A program made the position numbers and the translations under genes. DNA of 64,000 nt from Cystobacter fuscus_C (lineage in GTDB: Bacteria > Myxococcota > Myxococcia > Myxococcales > Myxococcaceae): the NCBI RefSeq assembly GCF_044360685.1, contig NZ_CP043491.1:5890001-5954000 (forward strand), written 5' to 3'. Shown one piece after another: positions 35,760 to 47,025 of the stretch. Below the pieces are notes generated by a model. That model saw only the letters and a program-made list of their open reading frames with translations. It did not search any database and was not told the DNA's origin. The stretch's first letter is position 1. Every line of letters starts with the position of its first letter.

Positions 35760-36416
35760 TCAGACCTTCATCTCGCGAAGGTCCGGAGCGACCTTGAGCG
35801 TGGCCTCGGTGAGCGAGCGCACCTGATCCACCGTCACGCCGGGGGCCACCTCGCGCAGCACGAGCCCCTCGGAGGTGACGTCCAGGAAGGCGTACTCGGT
35901 GACGATGTGGTTCACGCACTTGAGGCCGGTGAGCGGCAGCGTGCACTGCTTGAGGATCTTCGACTTGCCCTCCTTGTTGGCGTGCTCCATGGCCACGAAG
36001 ACGCGCTTGGCGCCCACCGCCAGATCCATGGCGCCGCCCGGGCCCTTCACCATCTTGCCGGGGATCATCCAGTTGGCCAGGTCACCCTGCTCGCTCACCT
36101 CCATGGCGCCGAGCACGGCCATGTCGATGTGGCCTCCGCGGATCATCCCGAAGGACAGCGCCGAGTCGAAGAAGGCGGCGCCCTTGACCACGGTCACCGT
36201 CTCCTTGCCGGCGTTGATGAGGTCCGGATCCTCCTCGCCCTCCAGGGGCCAGGGGCCCATGCCGAGAAGGCCGTTCTCCGAGTGGAGCATGATGTCCATG
36301 CCCTTCGGGACGTAGTTGGCCACCAGGGTCGGCATGCCGATTCCCAGGTTCACGTAATAGCCATCGCGCAGCTCCTGGGCGATGCGCTGGGCGATCTGCT
36401 CACGGGTCAGGGGCAT
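35760..36416 (-). CDS. 3-oxoacid CoA-transferase, subunit B
   Basis: The product is 218 residues. The catalytic Glu is in LHSENGLLGMGP, the class I CoA-transferase active-site motif, and the start MPLTREQIAQRIAQEL is typical of the beta subunit. It follows subunit A by 9 bases, with the thiolase before that, so acetoacetyl-CoA made or used by the thiolase is the likely substrate. The enzyme moves CoA between succinate or acetate and acetoacetate. Confidence 0.92.
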   Translation of the reverse strand: MPLTREQIAQRIAQELRDGYYVNLGIGMPTLVANYVPKGMDIMLHSENGLLGMGPWPLEGEEDPDLINAGKETVTVVKGAAFFDSALSFGMIRGGHIDMAVLGAMEVSEQGDLANWMIPGKMVKGPGGAMDLAVGAKRVFVAMEHANKEGKSKILKQCTLPLTGLKCVNHIVTEYAFLDVTSEGLVLREVAPGVTVDQVRSLTEATLKVAPDLREMKV

Positions 36417-36425
36417 GGCGTCCTC

Positions 36426-37124
36426 TCAAGCCTTCTTCTGCACGGTACGGCGCTCGATCCACTTCTGCAGGCCCTTGGCCTGGACGATGCGGTGCACGAA
36501 GATGCCGGGCACGTGCACCTCATCCGGGCCGATCTCTCCGGCCGGCACGATGTGCTCGGCCTCGACGATCGTCGTCCTTCCCGCCATGCACATCATCGGC
36601 GAGAAGTTGCGGGCGGTCTTGTTGAACACCAGGTTGCCCCAGGTGTCCGCCTTCCACGCGCGCACGATGGTGAAGTCCGCCTTGAGCGGCGTCTCCAGCA
36701 CGTGCAGGCGCCCGTCGATCATCCGGGTCTCCTTGCCCTTGGACAGCTCGGTGCCCGCGCCCGACGGCGTGAAGAAGCCGCCGATGCCGCAGCCTCCGGC
36801 GCGGATGCGCTCGGCGAGCGTGCCCTGGGGATTGAGCTCCACCTCCAGCTCCTTGGAGATGAACTGCCGCTCGAACTCCTTGTTCTCCCCCACGTAGCTG
36901 GCGACGATCTTCTTCACCTGCTTGGCGTTGAGCAGAATGCCCAGGCCCAGCTCGGTGGTGCCGCAGTTGTTGGAGATGATGGTCAACCCCTTGGTGCCCT
37001 TGCGGTGGATGGCCGCGATCAGGTTCTCGGGATTGCCACACAGGCCGAAGCCGCCGCTCATCAGCGTGCAGCCATCCGGGATGTCGCGAACGGCCTCGTC
37101 CGCGCTCGGGATGATCTTGTTCAT
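36426..37124 (-). CDS. 3-oxoacid CoA-transferase, subunit A
   Basis: The product is 232 residues. It starts MNKIIPSADEAVRDIPDGCTLMSGGFGLCG and has the CoA-binding G-G-F-G-L-C-G-x-P signature. FTPSGAGTELSKGKE and YRVGT-like turns of the alpha subunit are present as TPLKADFTIVRAWKADTWGNLVF. It is the partner of the subunit encoded right downstream. The order thiolase-A-B is a typical ketone-body or polyhydroxybutyrate-breakdown operon. Confidence 0.92.
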   Translation of the reverse strand: MNKIIPSADEAVRDIPDGCTLMSGGFGLCGNPENLIAAIHRKGTKGLTIISNNCGTTELGLGILLNAKQVKKIVASYVGENKEFERQFISKELEVELNPQGTLAERIRAGGCGIGGFFTPSGAGTELSKGKETRMIDGRLHVLETPLKADFTIVRAWKADTWGNLVFNKTARNFSPMMCMAGRTTIVEAEHIVPAGEIGPDEVHVPGIFVHRIVQAKGLQKWIERRTVQKKA

Positions 37125-37218
37125 GAACCCCTCCTTCTCGAGAACGGGGCCGGGGCCTTGCTCACACAGGGCCCCCGCCCCGCCCTCCTCTCCCCGTGGG
37201 AGAGCGAGTCCGTATGGA

Positions 37219-38397
37219 TTAGCGCTCCACCATCAGCGCGATGCCCTCGCCGCCGCCGATACACAGCGACGCCACGCCCCGCTTCTTGTCCAGGTCCTTC
37301 ATCTCGTGCAGCAGCGTCACCAGCACGCGCGCGCCCGAGGCGCCAATCGGGTGGCCGAGCACCACCGCGCCGCCGCGGGGATTGACCTTGGAGGGATCCA
37401 GGCCGAGCAGCTTGTTGTTGGCGATGGCCACCACGGCGAAGGCCTCGTTGATCTCCCACAGGTCCACGTCGCTGGCCTTGAGCTGGGTGCGCTTGAGCAG
37501 GGAGTTGATGGCGTCCGCGGGGGCGATGGTGAACTCCACCGGCTTGCGCGCGGCCCCGGCATAGCCGGTGATGCGGCCGAGCACCGTGCGGCCCTCGGCC
37601 TTGGCGCGCTCGGCGCTCATGAGCACCAGCGCCGCGGCGCCGTCGTTGATGGACGAGGCGTTGGCGGCCGTCACCGTGCCGTCCTTCTTGAACACGGGCT
37701 TGAGCGTGGGGATCTTCTCCGGCCGGGCGCTCTTCGGGCCGTCGTCCTCGCTCACCACCACGTCGCCGCCCTTGCCGCCGGGCACGGTGACGGGGACGAT
37801 CTCCCGGGTGAACAGGCCGGCCTTCTGGGCCTCGACGGCGCGCCGGGTGGACTCGAGCGCGTACTCGTCCTGGGCCGAGCGGGGAATGCCCTGGCTGAGC
37901 GAGCACTCCTCGGCGCAGTTGCCCATGTGCACGTTGCCGTACACGTCCCACAGGCCGTCATGGATGAGCGCGTCCTTGAACTCCACGTTCCCCATGCGGG
38001 CGCCGCCGCGCATGGTGTGGCTCAGGTAGGGCGCGTTGCTCATGGACTCCATGCCGCCAGCCACCACCACCTCGGCGTCGCCGAGGGCAATCGCCTGGGC
38101 GCCGGCGATCACCGCCTTGAGGCCCGAGCCGCACACCTTGTTGAGGGTGACCGCAGGGACGCTCTCCGGGATGCCCGCGAAGATGGCGGCCTGACGCGCG
38201 GGAGCCTGGCCCACGCCCGCCTGGAGCACGCAGCCCATGATGGTCTCGCTCACCTGGTCGGGCGACACGCCCGAGCGCTCCAGGGCGGCCTTGATCGCGA
38301 TCGCGCCGAGCTGCGGCGCCGTCAACTTGGCGAGCGAGCCCTGAAACGTCCCGATGGGAGTCCGCGCCGCGCCCACGATGACCACTTCACGTGCCAT
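37219..38397 (-). CDS. Acetyl-CoA C-acetyltransferase (thiolase)
   Basis: The product is 392 residues, standard for biosynthetic thiolases. The acyl-accepting Cys lies in LNKVCGSGLKAVIAG, the GHPIGASGARVLVTLL block supplies the His, and CIGGGEGIALMVER supplies the second Cys. It interconverts two acetyl-CoA and acetoacetyl-CoA. It is first in the operon, with CoA-transferase subunits A and B and rlmD following. The terminator region of rpsA lies upstream. Confidence 0.95.
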   Translation of the reverse strand: MAREVVIVGAARTPIGTFQGSLAKLTAPQLGAIAIKAALERSGVSPDQVSETIMGCVLQAGVGQAPARQAAIFAGIPESVPAVTLNKVCGSGLKAVIAGAQAIALGDAEVVVAGGMESMSNAPYLSHTMRGGARMGNVEFKDALIHDGLWDVYGNVHMGNCAEECSLSQGIPRSAQDEYALESTRRAVEAQKAGLFTREIVPVTVPGGKGGDVVVSEDDGPKSARPEKIPTLKPVFKKDGTVTAANASSINDGAAALVLMSAERAKAEGRTVLGRITGYAGAARKPVEFTIAPADAINSLLKRTQLKASDVDLWEINEAFAVVAIANNKLLGLDPSKVNPRGGAVVLGHPIGASGARVLVTLLHEMKDLDKKRGVASLCIGGGEGIALMVER

Positions 38398-38550
38398 GAT
38401 CCGCCTCCGGGGAGAGTGCTGAGAAAAGCTGAAAAAGGACGAGGTTCAATAACCTCGGGCACGGCCCTTATCACCGTGCCTCCCGAGGGGGTCAAGCCCG
38501 CTTCCCCCCTGTCCGTCATGACGCACGAGGTCAGCCTCGTGTGAGTGCGT

Positions 38551-38589
38551 GAAAACAAACGGCCGGGCTCCCGTTGGGGAACCCGGCCG
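38551..38589 (-). terminator. Rho-independent terminator of rpsA
   Basis: CGGCCGGG (38560-38567) pairs with CCCGGCCG (38582-38589), with a partly pairing CTCCCGTTGGGGAA loop. Read on the minus strand it is followed by GTTTGTTTTC. It lies 33 bases after the rpsA stop, separating it from the thiolase operon. Confidence 0.75.
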
Positions 38590-38622
38590 CGGTGCCACCC
38601 CTCGTGCGAGGGATGAGCCAGA

Positions 38623-40332
<1,710 letters not shown>

Positions 40333-40766
40333 TTGGTAGGGAATCCTTGGGAAACGGTGCTACTGCCCCCGGTTGTTGGACGTCGGCCACTCGCGGGGAG
40401 CTACGAGTGGCCCGCGATCAGCACCACAGTGGAGCTGACTCGAAGCCGCGCACCCTAGACACCGGTTGGACCGGCAGTCAAGGGAGCACGCGGCCAGGCT
40501 TCTGGATCTGTCAATACCGTCGAGGCGCCAAGCATCCTTCGTGACCTCCAGGGAGGCTTCGCGTCGTTTGCGGGACTGTAGGTCCTGGTGGGTCCCGATG
40601 CATGAAGGCCATTGACTCCCGGTCCCAGGGCGATCAGCCGAGCGGCTCGGACCCCGGGTTTTCCGCGCTCATCCGCTGTCACCACTGCCAACAAGCGTCG
40701 TCTCGTTGTCATCCCCGCCAATGAGGGACACGTGGCGGGAGGGGGCGGAAGGTAGGTTGGCGCGCG
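40333..40766. other. Intergenic region between rpsA and TetR gene
   Basis: This 434-base gap holds the rpsA promoter and leader (minus strand), and the TetR promoter (plus strand) which I cannot place. GGAAGG (40748-40753) and TAGG precede the TetR ATG as a ribosome site. Open frames in it lack codon bias, and no RNA gene or repeat is recognised. Confidence 0.4.
40452..40481 (-). promoter_or_regulatory. Candidate sigma-70-type promoter of rpsA
   Basis: On the minus strand TTGACT (-35) is followed, after 18 bases, by TAGGGT (-10). This would start transcription about 110 bases before the rpsA ATG, leaving a long leader suited to autoregulation. Based only on the -35 match and spacing. Confidence 0.4.
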
Positions 40767-41453
40767 ATGGCCACCCGGCGCCCCGCCCGTCGTGAGAAGA
40801 CCCCGCGCGCACCCCGCTCCCCTGCCCCTTCCCGGCGCCGCTCCCCTGAGGAGGCGCGAGAGGCCATCCTCAAGGCGGCCGAACCGTTGCTGATCGCCCG
40901 GGGCCCGGATGGGGTGGGATTGCAGGCGGTGGCGCGCGCCGCGGGAGTGAGCCATGGGCTCGTCACCCACTACTTCGGCACCTACGAGGCGTTGGTGCGC
41001 GAGGTGATCCAGCGCCGGGCCCAGCGCCTGGGGGACGGCTTCTGGCAACGGATGCTCCAGTCGCGGGAGCCCCCCGACACCGCCCAGTGGCTGGAACTCT
41101 TCTCACCCATACTCCAGGACGAGGGGAACGTCCGGCTGATGGCGTGGGCGCTGCTCACCGGGCGCGGTGAGCACCTGTCCCTGGGCCAGGGACTGCGCCG
41201 GGTGATGGATGTGCTGGAATCGCAGGTGGGCCGGGTCGCCACGGTGCAGGGGCTGCCGCCCCCGTCGCGCGAGGCCCTGGAGATGACGCTGCTCGTGGGA
41301 CTGTGCGCCGCGCAGGGGTACACGCTCGCCCGGCACGTGCTGTTGCCCGGGCTTGGGCGAAGCGAGGACGCCCAGGCGGATGCGCGCTTTCGCGCCGTGC
41401 TCTCCGCGCTCCTCGACGCCGCCCTGGGATTGGAACCGCCCCGGGGGCGATGA
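40767..41453 (+). CDS. TetR family transcriptional regulator
   Basis: The product is 228 residues. A basic Pro/Arg-rich N-terminal arm of about 25 residues precedes the TetR helix-turn-helix (REAILKAAEPLLIARGPDGVGLQAVARAAGVSHGLVTHYFGTYEALV, about residues 31-76). The C-terminal ligand domain is helical and has no family assignment. It probably represses a nearby operon, with beta-oxidation genes the likely neighbours, but the ligand is unknown. It converges with the TOPRIM-like gene 11 bases away. Confidence 0.85.
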   Translation: MATRRPARREKTPRAPRSPAPSRRRSPEEAREAILKAAEPLLIARGPDGVGLQAVARAAGVSHGLVTHYFGTYEALVREVIQRRAQRLGDGFWQRMLQSREPPDTAQWLELFSPILQDEGNVRLMAWALLTGRGEHLSLGQGLRRVMDVLESQVGRVATVQGLPPPSREALEMTLLVGLCAAQGYTLARHVLLPGLGRSEDAQADARFRAVLSALLDAALGLEPPRGR

Positions 41454-41464
41454 GCGCCGCGAAG

Positions 41465-42031
41465 CTACGCGCGTCCCGCCCCTTGTTGCATCCACTCGTG
41501 GAGCCGGTGCCTTAGCCCCTCGAGTTCCGCACACGCGCTCAAGACGCCCTTCCACTTCCCCGGGAGTTCGCGCATGGCCCAGGAGCGACCTTGACCGGGG
41601 TCGAGTTTGGGCGCCCGCTCGGCGAGAAACGGATGGGCGTAGCGCTCCTTGGGGTGGTGTTCCCGGCGAATCTCGCTCCATGTCTCGGACAGGGTGTCCC
41701 GATGGGCCGCGAGCATCCAGACCTCGATCTCCTCGATGGCGAGGCAGACGAAGAGCCGCTGCTGGGTGCTCTCCAGCGCGGTGGCTCGTTCCGGTCTCTT
41801 GGGATCGCCGTCGCGGTCCACCATGATCAGGAACAGGTCGACCATTGGGTAGGTCTGGATGATGTCCGCGATGATGGTGGCGTCCAAGGCCTGGGCGATG
41901 CCACGCAGTCGAGGCTTGGAGAGAACCTGAACCCGCGCCTGCTTCCCGAGATCCGCCAGGAGCCGCTCGACAATGGGCTTGAGGATGTACTGATCGAGCG
42001 TCGGATCCTCTGGGATCACGAGCACCTTCAC
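41465..42031 (-). CDS. TOPRIM-like partner of AAA ATPase (DUF4276-like)
   Basis: The product is 188 residues from a GTG at 42031 that overlaps the ATPase stop (GTGA). The layout is TOPRIM-like: E8 in VIPEDPTLDQY, then D72, D74 and D76 in IMVDRDGDP, and the Glu-rich helix IEEIEVWMLAAH at 99-110. This matches DUF4276-type effectors that pair with SMC/ABC-like ATPases in AbiL and PARIS-like phage-defence systems, where the TOPRIM part acts as nuclease. Family membership is by motif. The codon usage and GC are lower than in the neighbours, as is the ATPase, so the pair was probably acquired together. Confidence 0.7.
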   Translation of the reverse strand: MKVLVIPEDPTLDQYILKPIVERLLADLGKQARVQVLSKPRLRGIAQALDATIIADIIQTYPMVDLFLIMVDRDGDPKRPERATALESTQQRLFVCLAIEEIEVWMLAAHRDTLSETWSEIRREHHPKERYAHPFLAERAPKLDPGQGRSWAMRELPGKWKGVLSACAELEGLRHRLHEWMQQGAGRA

Positions 42032-43290
42032 AGGGCCATCTCCATCCAGCCAGTGGTGAACAGCTCGTCAATCCCCTTGCGACGGACCACTTCGTCGAAG
42101 TGCGGCAGATCTCCCAGGCGACGCACGAGCGTGCCCTCGTGGTCGGGGACCCGACCGAAGACGAGGCTGTCGCGCAGGGTCTGCTGACTCAACCACTGGA
42201 GGATGACGGGAGAATGGGTGGTCGCGATGACCTGGATGCCGCGCTCGCGGGTCACCGTTTCCAGGTACTCCACCAGCAACTTGATGCGGGTCGGGTGCAA
42301 ACCCGAATCGAGTTCCTCCAAGAGGATGACTGAGTTTCTGGGCGCGAGTCGGAGTGCGAGGAGGGTTCCGAGAAAACGAAGCGTTCCATCTGAAGCGCTC
42401 CTCACGGACACTCGTCGTCCGCTTTTCTCAACGAGCATGGCCATGACATCGCCCAGTTCCTTGACCTCCACGAAATCGATGTCGGCGATCTCAGGAGCAC
42501 AAAACTCGGCCAGCCAGTCCGTGATCGCTCGCTTGGTCTCGGCTTCATCGCAGAGCCGAGCAAGAACACCGGAGATATTCCGCCCTTCTCCCCCAAGAGG
42601 TGCATTCCTGCGACCGTAGCCGCGCATCGCCGAGGGCTGGATGTTCAGGAACTCGATTTGAGAAAACGCTTCAGCGAGTGCAACCGAGGGGAGCATCATC
42701 CCGTCAGAACGTGGCACTTGTTGATGCAACAGAAACACGCTCCGGTGCGCACTGAAGAGCCTCGTCGCGGACTTCGCAGAATCTGATGTCTCCGGAGGGA
42801 GCACGATCATCTCAATGCGATCACCTCGAAGGGCTCCTGTCCTCGCCGTTCCTCCCCCTTCATGAATAAGGCTCTCCTCCTCTAATAGCGGCTGAGGAGT
42901 TGTCCGACAGGTCATTCGATGGGTGATGTCAAGGGCGAGCTCTCGTTGCGCCTTTTCGATGGGCAGTCGGCCAGAGGCGATGGCTTGGGCGTCGAGTTCC
43001 ACAAGTAACGCAGACCAATCGCTCTCGATCGTGAACCGCGCAGTCCCCAACCGCGCGGCTTCGGAGGCACCTCCTCGCAATCCGCGCCACGCATCAGGAG
43101 AGACGCGCTGCTCTCCATTGAGGATCTGTTCGAGATCGAGGTCGAACGAGTTGGCGTGCAGGAACTGCAACGCGTCCAGGAAGTTGCTCTTGCCGGAGGC
43201 ATTAGCCCCGAGGAGCAACGTCAACGGGGCGAGCGGGACGTCCTCATCGACGAAGCTCTTGAAGTCGTTGAGGCGCAGCCTCTTGAGCAC
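42028..43290 (-). CDS. ABC-class AAA ATPase (AAA_15/AAA_21, OLD-like)
   Basis: The product is 420 residues from a GTG at 43290. Walker A is GANASGKSN (28-36), the signature motif is RSASDGTLRFLG, Walker B is NSVILLEELDSGLHP with the catalytic Glu pair, and the H-switch is ATTHSPVIL. The helical middle (about 90-260) replaces a coiled-coil arm. Such ATPases sense phage or DNA ends and activate a fused or partner TOPRIM nuclease. Two minus-strand lines I counted (42781-42900) have 55-57 percent GC against 77 percent nearby, and rare CTA and TTA Leu codons occur (in QPLLEEE). Transcription is with the upstream acyl-CoA dehydrogenase, whose stop is 37 bases before its start. Confidence 0.85.
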   Translation of the reverse strand: MLKRLRLNDFKSFVDEDVPLAPLTLLLGANASGKSNFLDALQFLHANSFDLDLEQILNGEQRVSPDAWRGLRGGASEAARLGTARFTIESDWSALLVELDAQAIASGRLPIEKAQRELALDITHRMTCRTTPQPLLEEESLIHEGGGTARTGALRGDRIEMIVLPPETSDSAKSATRLFSAHRSVFLLHQQVPRSDGMMLPSVALAEAFSQIEFLNIQPSAMRGYGRRNAPLGGEGRNISGVLARLCDEAETKRAITDWLAEFCAPEIADIDFVEVKELGDVMAMLVEKSGRRVSVRSASDGTLRFLGTLLALRLAPRNSVILLEELDSGLHPTRIKLLVEYLETVTRERGIQVIATTHSPVILQWLSQQTLRDSLVFGRVPDHEGTLVRRLGDLPHFDEVVRRKGIDELFTTGWMEMAL

Positions 43291-43327
43291 GGTGCCACCC
43301 CATTGAACAACGAGTCCGCCTCTCCAC

Positions 43328-44473
43328 TCAGCCGAGCAGCTTGAACGTCTCGCGGGCGATCACCAGGCGCTGCACCTCGCTGGTGCCCTCGTAGATGGTC
43401 TGCACGCGCGCGTCGCGGAAGTAGCGCTCCACGGGGAACTCGTCGATGTAGCCGTAGCCGCCGTGGATCTGCACCGCCTTGTCCACCACGCGGTTGGACA
43501 TCTCGCTGGCGAACAGCTTCGCCATGGACGCCTCGCGGGTGAAGAGCTTGCCCTCCTCCTTGAGGGTCGCCGCGCGCAGCGTGAGCAGCTCCGCCGCCTC
43601 GAGCTCCGTGGCCATGTTCGCCATCATGAAGCGCACGCCCTGGAAATCACCAATGGCCTGGCCGAACGCCTTGCGGTCCTTCGCGTAGCGCACGCTCGCG
43701 TCCAGCGCCGCCCGGGCCACGCCACACGCCTGCGAGGCAATCCCGATGCGCCCACCGTCCAGGGCGATCATCGCCAGCTTGAAGCCGTCCCCCTCCTTGC
43801 CCAGGAGGTTGTCCGCGGGAATGGCGCAGTCCTCGAAGGTGAGGCTCACCGTGTTGGACGCGCGCAGGCCCATCTTGTCCTCGTGCTTGCCCACGTGCAG
43901 CCCCGGCGTGCCGCCCTCCACGATGAAGGCGGAGATGCCCTTGCCGCCCTGCCCTCCCGTCTGCGCCCACACCACCATCACCCCCGCGTACTCGCCCGAG
44001 GTGATCCACTGCTTGCTGCCGTTGAGCACCCACGTGTCCCCGCGCCGCACCGCCGTGGTGCGCATGGCGCGCGGATCCGAGCCCGCATGCGGCTCGGAGA
44101 GCGCGAACGAGCCCGCCACGGCCTCGCCCGACGTCAGCCGCGTCACGAACTTCTCGCGCTGCGCGTCGGTGCCGTACGTGTGGATGAGCTCGGCGCACAT
44201 GTTGGTGACGGCCATCGTCACCGACGTCGACGCGCACGCCGCCGACATCTCCATCATCGCCAGCGAGTACGCCACGACACCCGCCTCGGCGCCGCCGTAC
44301 TTCGCGGAGATGTTCACCCCCATGAGCCCGAGCGAGGCCAGCTCCCGGTACAGCTCCGTGGCGAAGGTCTCTTCCCGATCAAAGGTGCGCGCCTGGGGCG
44401 CCACCCGCTCGCGCGCGAACTTGCGCGCGGTGTCCCGGATGAGCGTCTGGGTCTCGGTGAGTTCGTGGTTCAC
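43328..44473 (-). CDS. Acyl-CoA dehydrogenase
   Basis: The product is 381 residues with the flavin signature GSFALSEPHAGSDPRAM and the C-terminal VQTIYEGTSEVQRLVI, whose Glu before Gly-Thr is the usual catalytic base. It begins MNHELTETQTLIRDTARKFARERVAP. It is most like short-chain (butyryl-CoA) dehydrogenases. It shares the minus-strand operon with the AgmX-like gene, a second dehydrogenase, enoyl-CoA hydratase and 3-hydroxyacyl-CoA dehydrogenase. Confidence 0.92.
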   Translation of the reverse strand: MNHELTETQTLIRDTARKFARERVAPQARTFDREETFATELYRELASLGLMGVNISAKYGGAEAGVVAYSLAMMEMSAACASTSVTMAVTNMCAELIHTYGTDAQREKFVTRLTSGEAVAGSFALSEPHAGSDPRAMRTTAVRRGDTWVLNGSKQWITSGEYAGVMVVWAQTGGQGGKGISAFIVEGGTPGLHVGKHEDKMGLRASNTVSLTFEDCAIPADNLLGKEGDGFKLAMIALDGGRIGIASQACGVARAALDASVRYAKDRKAFGQAIGDFQGVRFMMANMATELEAAELLTLRAATLKEEGKLFTREASMAKLFASEMSNRVVDKAVQIHGGYGYIDEFPVERYFRDARVQTIYEGTSEVQRLVIARETFKLLG

Positions 44474-44483
44474 GGGGGGCTTC

Positions 44484-44975
44484 CTACTTGATGGCCTTGA
44501 GGTTGAACGGGTACTCGATCGGGTGCTCTTTCTTGTCCGAGGGCTCGGGGAACGTGATGCTGGTGAGCACGTTCACCACGCACTCGTTGAGCCGCTGGTT
44601 CTTGATCGTCGTGCCCGCCTTGGCCACCTGGGCGTTACGCACGAAGCCGTCGGGCGAGATGGTGAAGGTCGTCAGGATGCGGCCCTCCTCCACATTGCTG
44701 CCCTTCCTCGCGAGGATCTCCTCGTAACAATCCTGGATGTCCCGCGAGTAGTAGTTCATCACCATGCGGATGGAGTCCGGGGTGAAGGGCAGCTTGGTGA
44801 CGTCCGGCGGCTGCGGCCGGGCCGGCGGCGCGGTCTTCTTCCCCGAGCCACCCGGCTCGGCGGCCGGGGTGCCCGCGTCCGAGGCCGAGGCCGCGCCCTT
44901 CTTGCCCGCCGCGCCCTGCGCCAGCGCCAGGCCCGCCGACAACACCACCGCCATCGTGATCAACGGTCGCTTCAT
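44484..44975 (-). CDS. Secreted AgmX/PglI C-terminal domain protein
   Basis: The product is 163 residues. A signal peptide (MKRPLITMAVVLSAGLALAQ) and an Ala/Gly/Pro linker precede a TonB-like C-terminal domain: VMNYYSRDIQDCYEEILARK, then EGRILTTFTISPDGFVRNAQV and LNECVVNVLTSITFPEP. Two cysteines, in DCYE and NECV, are the conserved pair of the AgmX/PglI family found in myxobacterial gliding and outer-membrane systems. It has no transmembrane anchor, so it acts in the periplasm. Its place between two acyl-CoA dehydrogenase genes is unexplained. Confidence 0.8.
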   Translation of the reverse strand: MKRPLITMAVVLSAGLALAQGAAGKKGAASASDAGTPAAEPGGSGKKTAPPARPQPPDVTKLPFTPDSIRMVMNYYSRDIQDCYEEILARKGSNVEEGRILTTFTISPDGFVRNAQVAKAGTTIKNQRLNECVVNVLTSITFPEPSDKKEHPIEYPFNLKAIK

Positions 44976-44989
44976 GAGCTGTCGACTCC

Positions 44990-46132
<1,143 letters not shown>

Positions 46133-46233
46133 GACACTCCTGGGGGGAAAGACGCGGGGTACATAGTACGGGCCATGGGCCCCGGAAACAGGGTTGGCTG
46201 AAAGGCGGGGCACCCGAGCACCCGCCGGGCCGT

Positions 46234-47010
46234 CTACCGGCCGGAGAAGACCGCCGGGCGCTTCTCCAGGAAGGCCTTCATGCCTTCCTTCTGATCCTCG
46301 GAGCCGAACAGCACGCCAAACGCCTGGCTCTCCAGCTCGTTGGCCGTGCGGAGATCCTGATCGGCGCCCAGCTCGATGACGCGCTTGGCCTGGGACAGGG
46401 CCATCGGGCCGTTCTTGATGAGCTTGCCCGCCACCGCCTTGCAGTGCGCGAGGAGCTGGTCGGCCGGGAGCACCTCGAGCACGAGGCCGATCTCCTTGGC
46501 CTTGGCCGCGTCCAGCCGCTCGGCGGTGAAGATGAGCTCCTTCGCGCGCATCTTGCCCACCGCGCGCGCCAGGCGCTGGGTGCCGCCAAAGCCCGGGATG
46601 ACGCCGAGGGTGGCCTCGGGCAGCCCGAGCTTCGCCTTGTCCGACGCGTAGATGAGGTCGCACGCGAGCGCGAGCTCACACCCGCCGCCGAGCGCGAAGC
46701 CGTTCACCGCGGCGATCGTCGGGATGGTGAGCCGCTCGAGCAGGTGCATGACGCGGTGGCCGAGCGCGGAGAACTCCCGCGCCTGCGCCGAGCCGATGGT
46801 GGCCATCTCCGCGATGTCCGCCCCCGCCACGAAGGCCTTGTCGCCCCCGCCGGTGACGATGAGCGCGCGCACCTGCGAGGGCAGCAGCAGCAGCGCCGAC
46901 TCCATCTCGAGGAACGTCTGGGTGTTGAGGGCGTTGAGCGCCTTGGGGCGGTCGATGGTGAGGACGGCGACGGCGCCCTCGGTGTCCAGCCGGATGTTCT
47001 CGTAGGCCAT
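46234..47010 (-). CDS. Enoyl-CoA hydratase
   Basis: The product is 258 residues of the crotonase superfamily. The oxyanion-hole motifs are AFVAGADIAEM and GFALGGGCELALACD, and the catalytic Glu pair is placed by AKLGLPEATLGVIPGFGGTQRL. It hydrates trans-2-enoyl-CoA such as crotonyl-CoA. The gene sits 15 bases after the 3-hydroxybutyryl-CoA dehydrogenase gene, and the order matches the hbd-crt-bcd arrangement of butyrate-type pathways. Confidence 0.95.
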   Translation of the reverse strand: MAYENIRLDTEGAVAVLTIDRPKALNALNTQTFLEMESALLLLPSQVRALIVTGGGDKAFVAGADIAEMATIGSAQAREFSALGHRVMHLLERLTIPTIAAVNGFALGGGCELALACDLIYASDKAKLGLPEATLGVIPGFGGTQRLARAVGKMRAKELIFTAERLDAAKAKEIGLVLEVLPADQLLAHCKAVAGKLIKNGPMALSQAKRVIELGADQDLRTANELESQAFGVLFGSEDQKEGMKAFLEKRPAVFSGR

Positions 47011-47025
47011 GGGTGTGTCCTCGTC

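Noticed and set aside
41465..43290. Full PARIS or OLD identity for the ATPase/TOPRIM pair
   Set aside because: The motifs fit the superclass, but I cannot tell AbiL, PARIS and other pairs apart by eye, so no system name is claimed.
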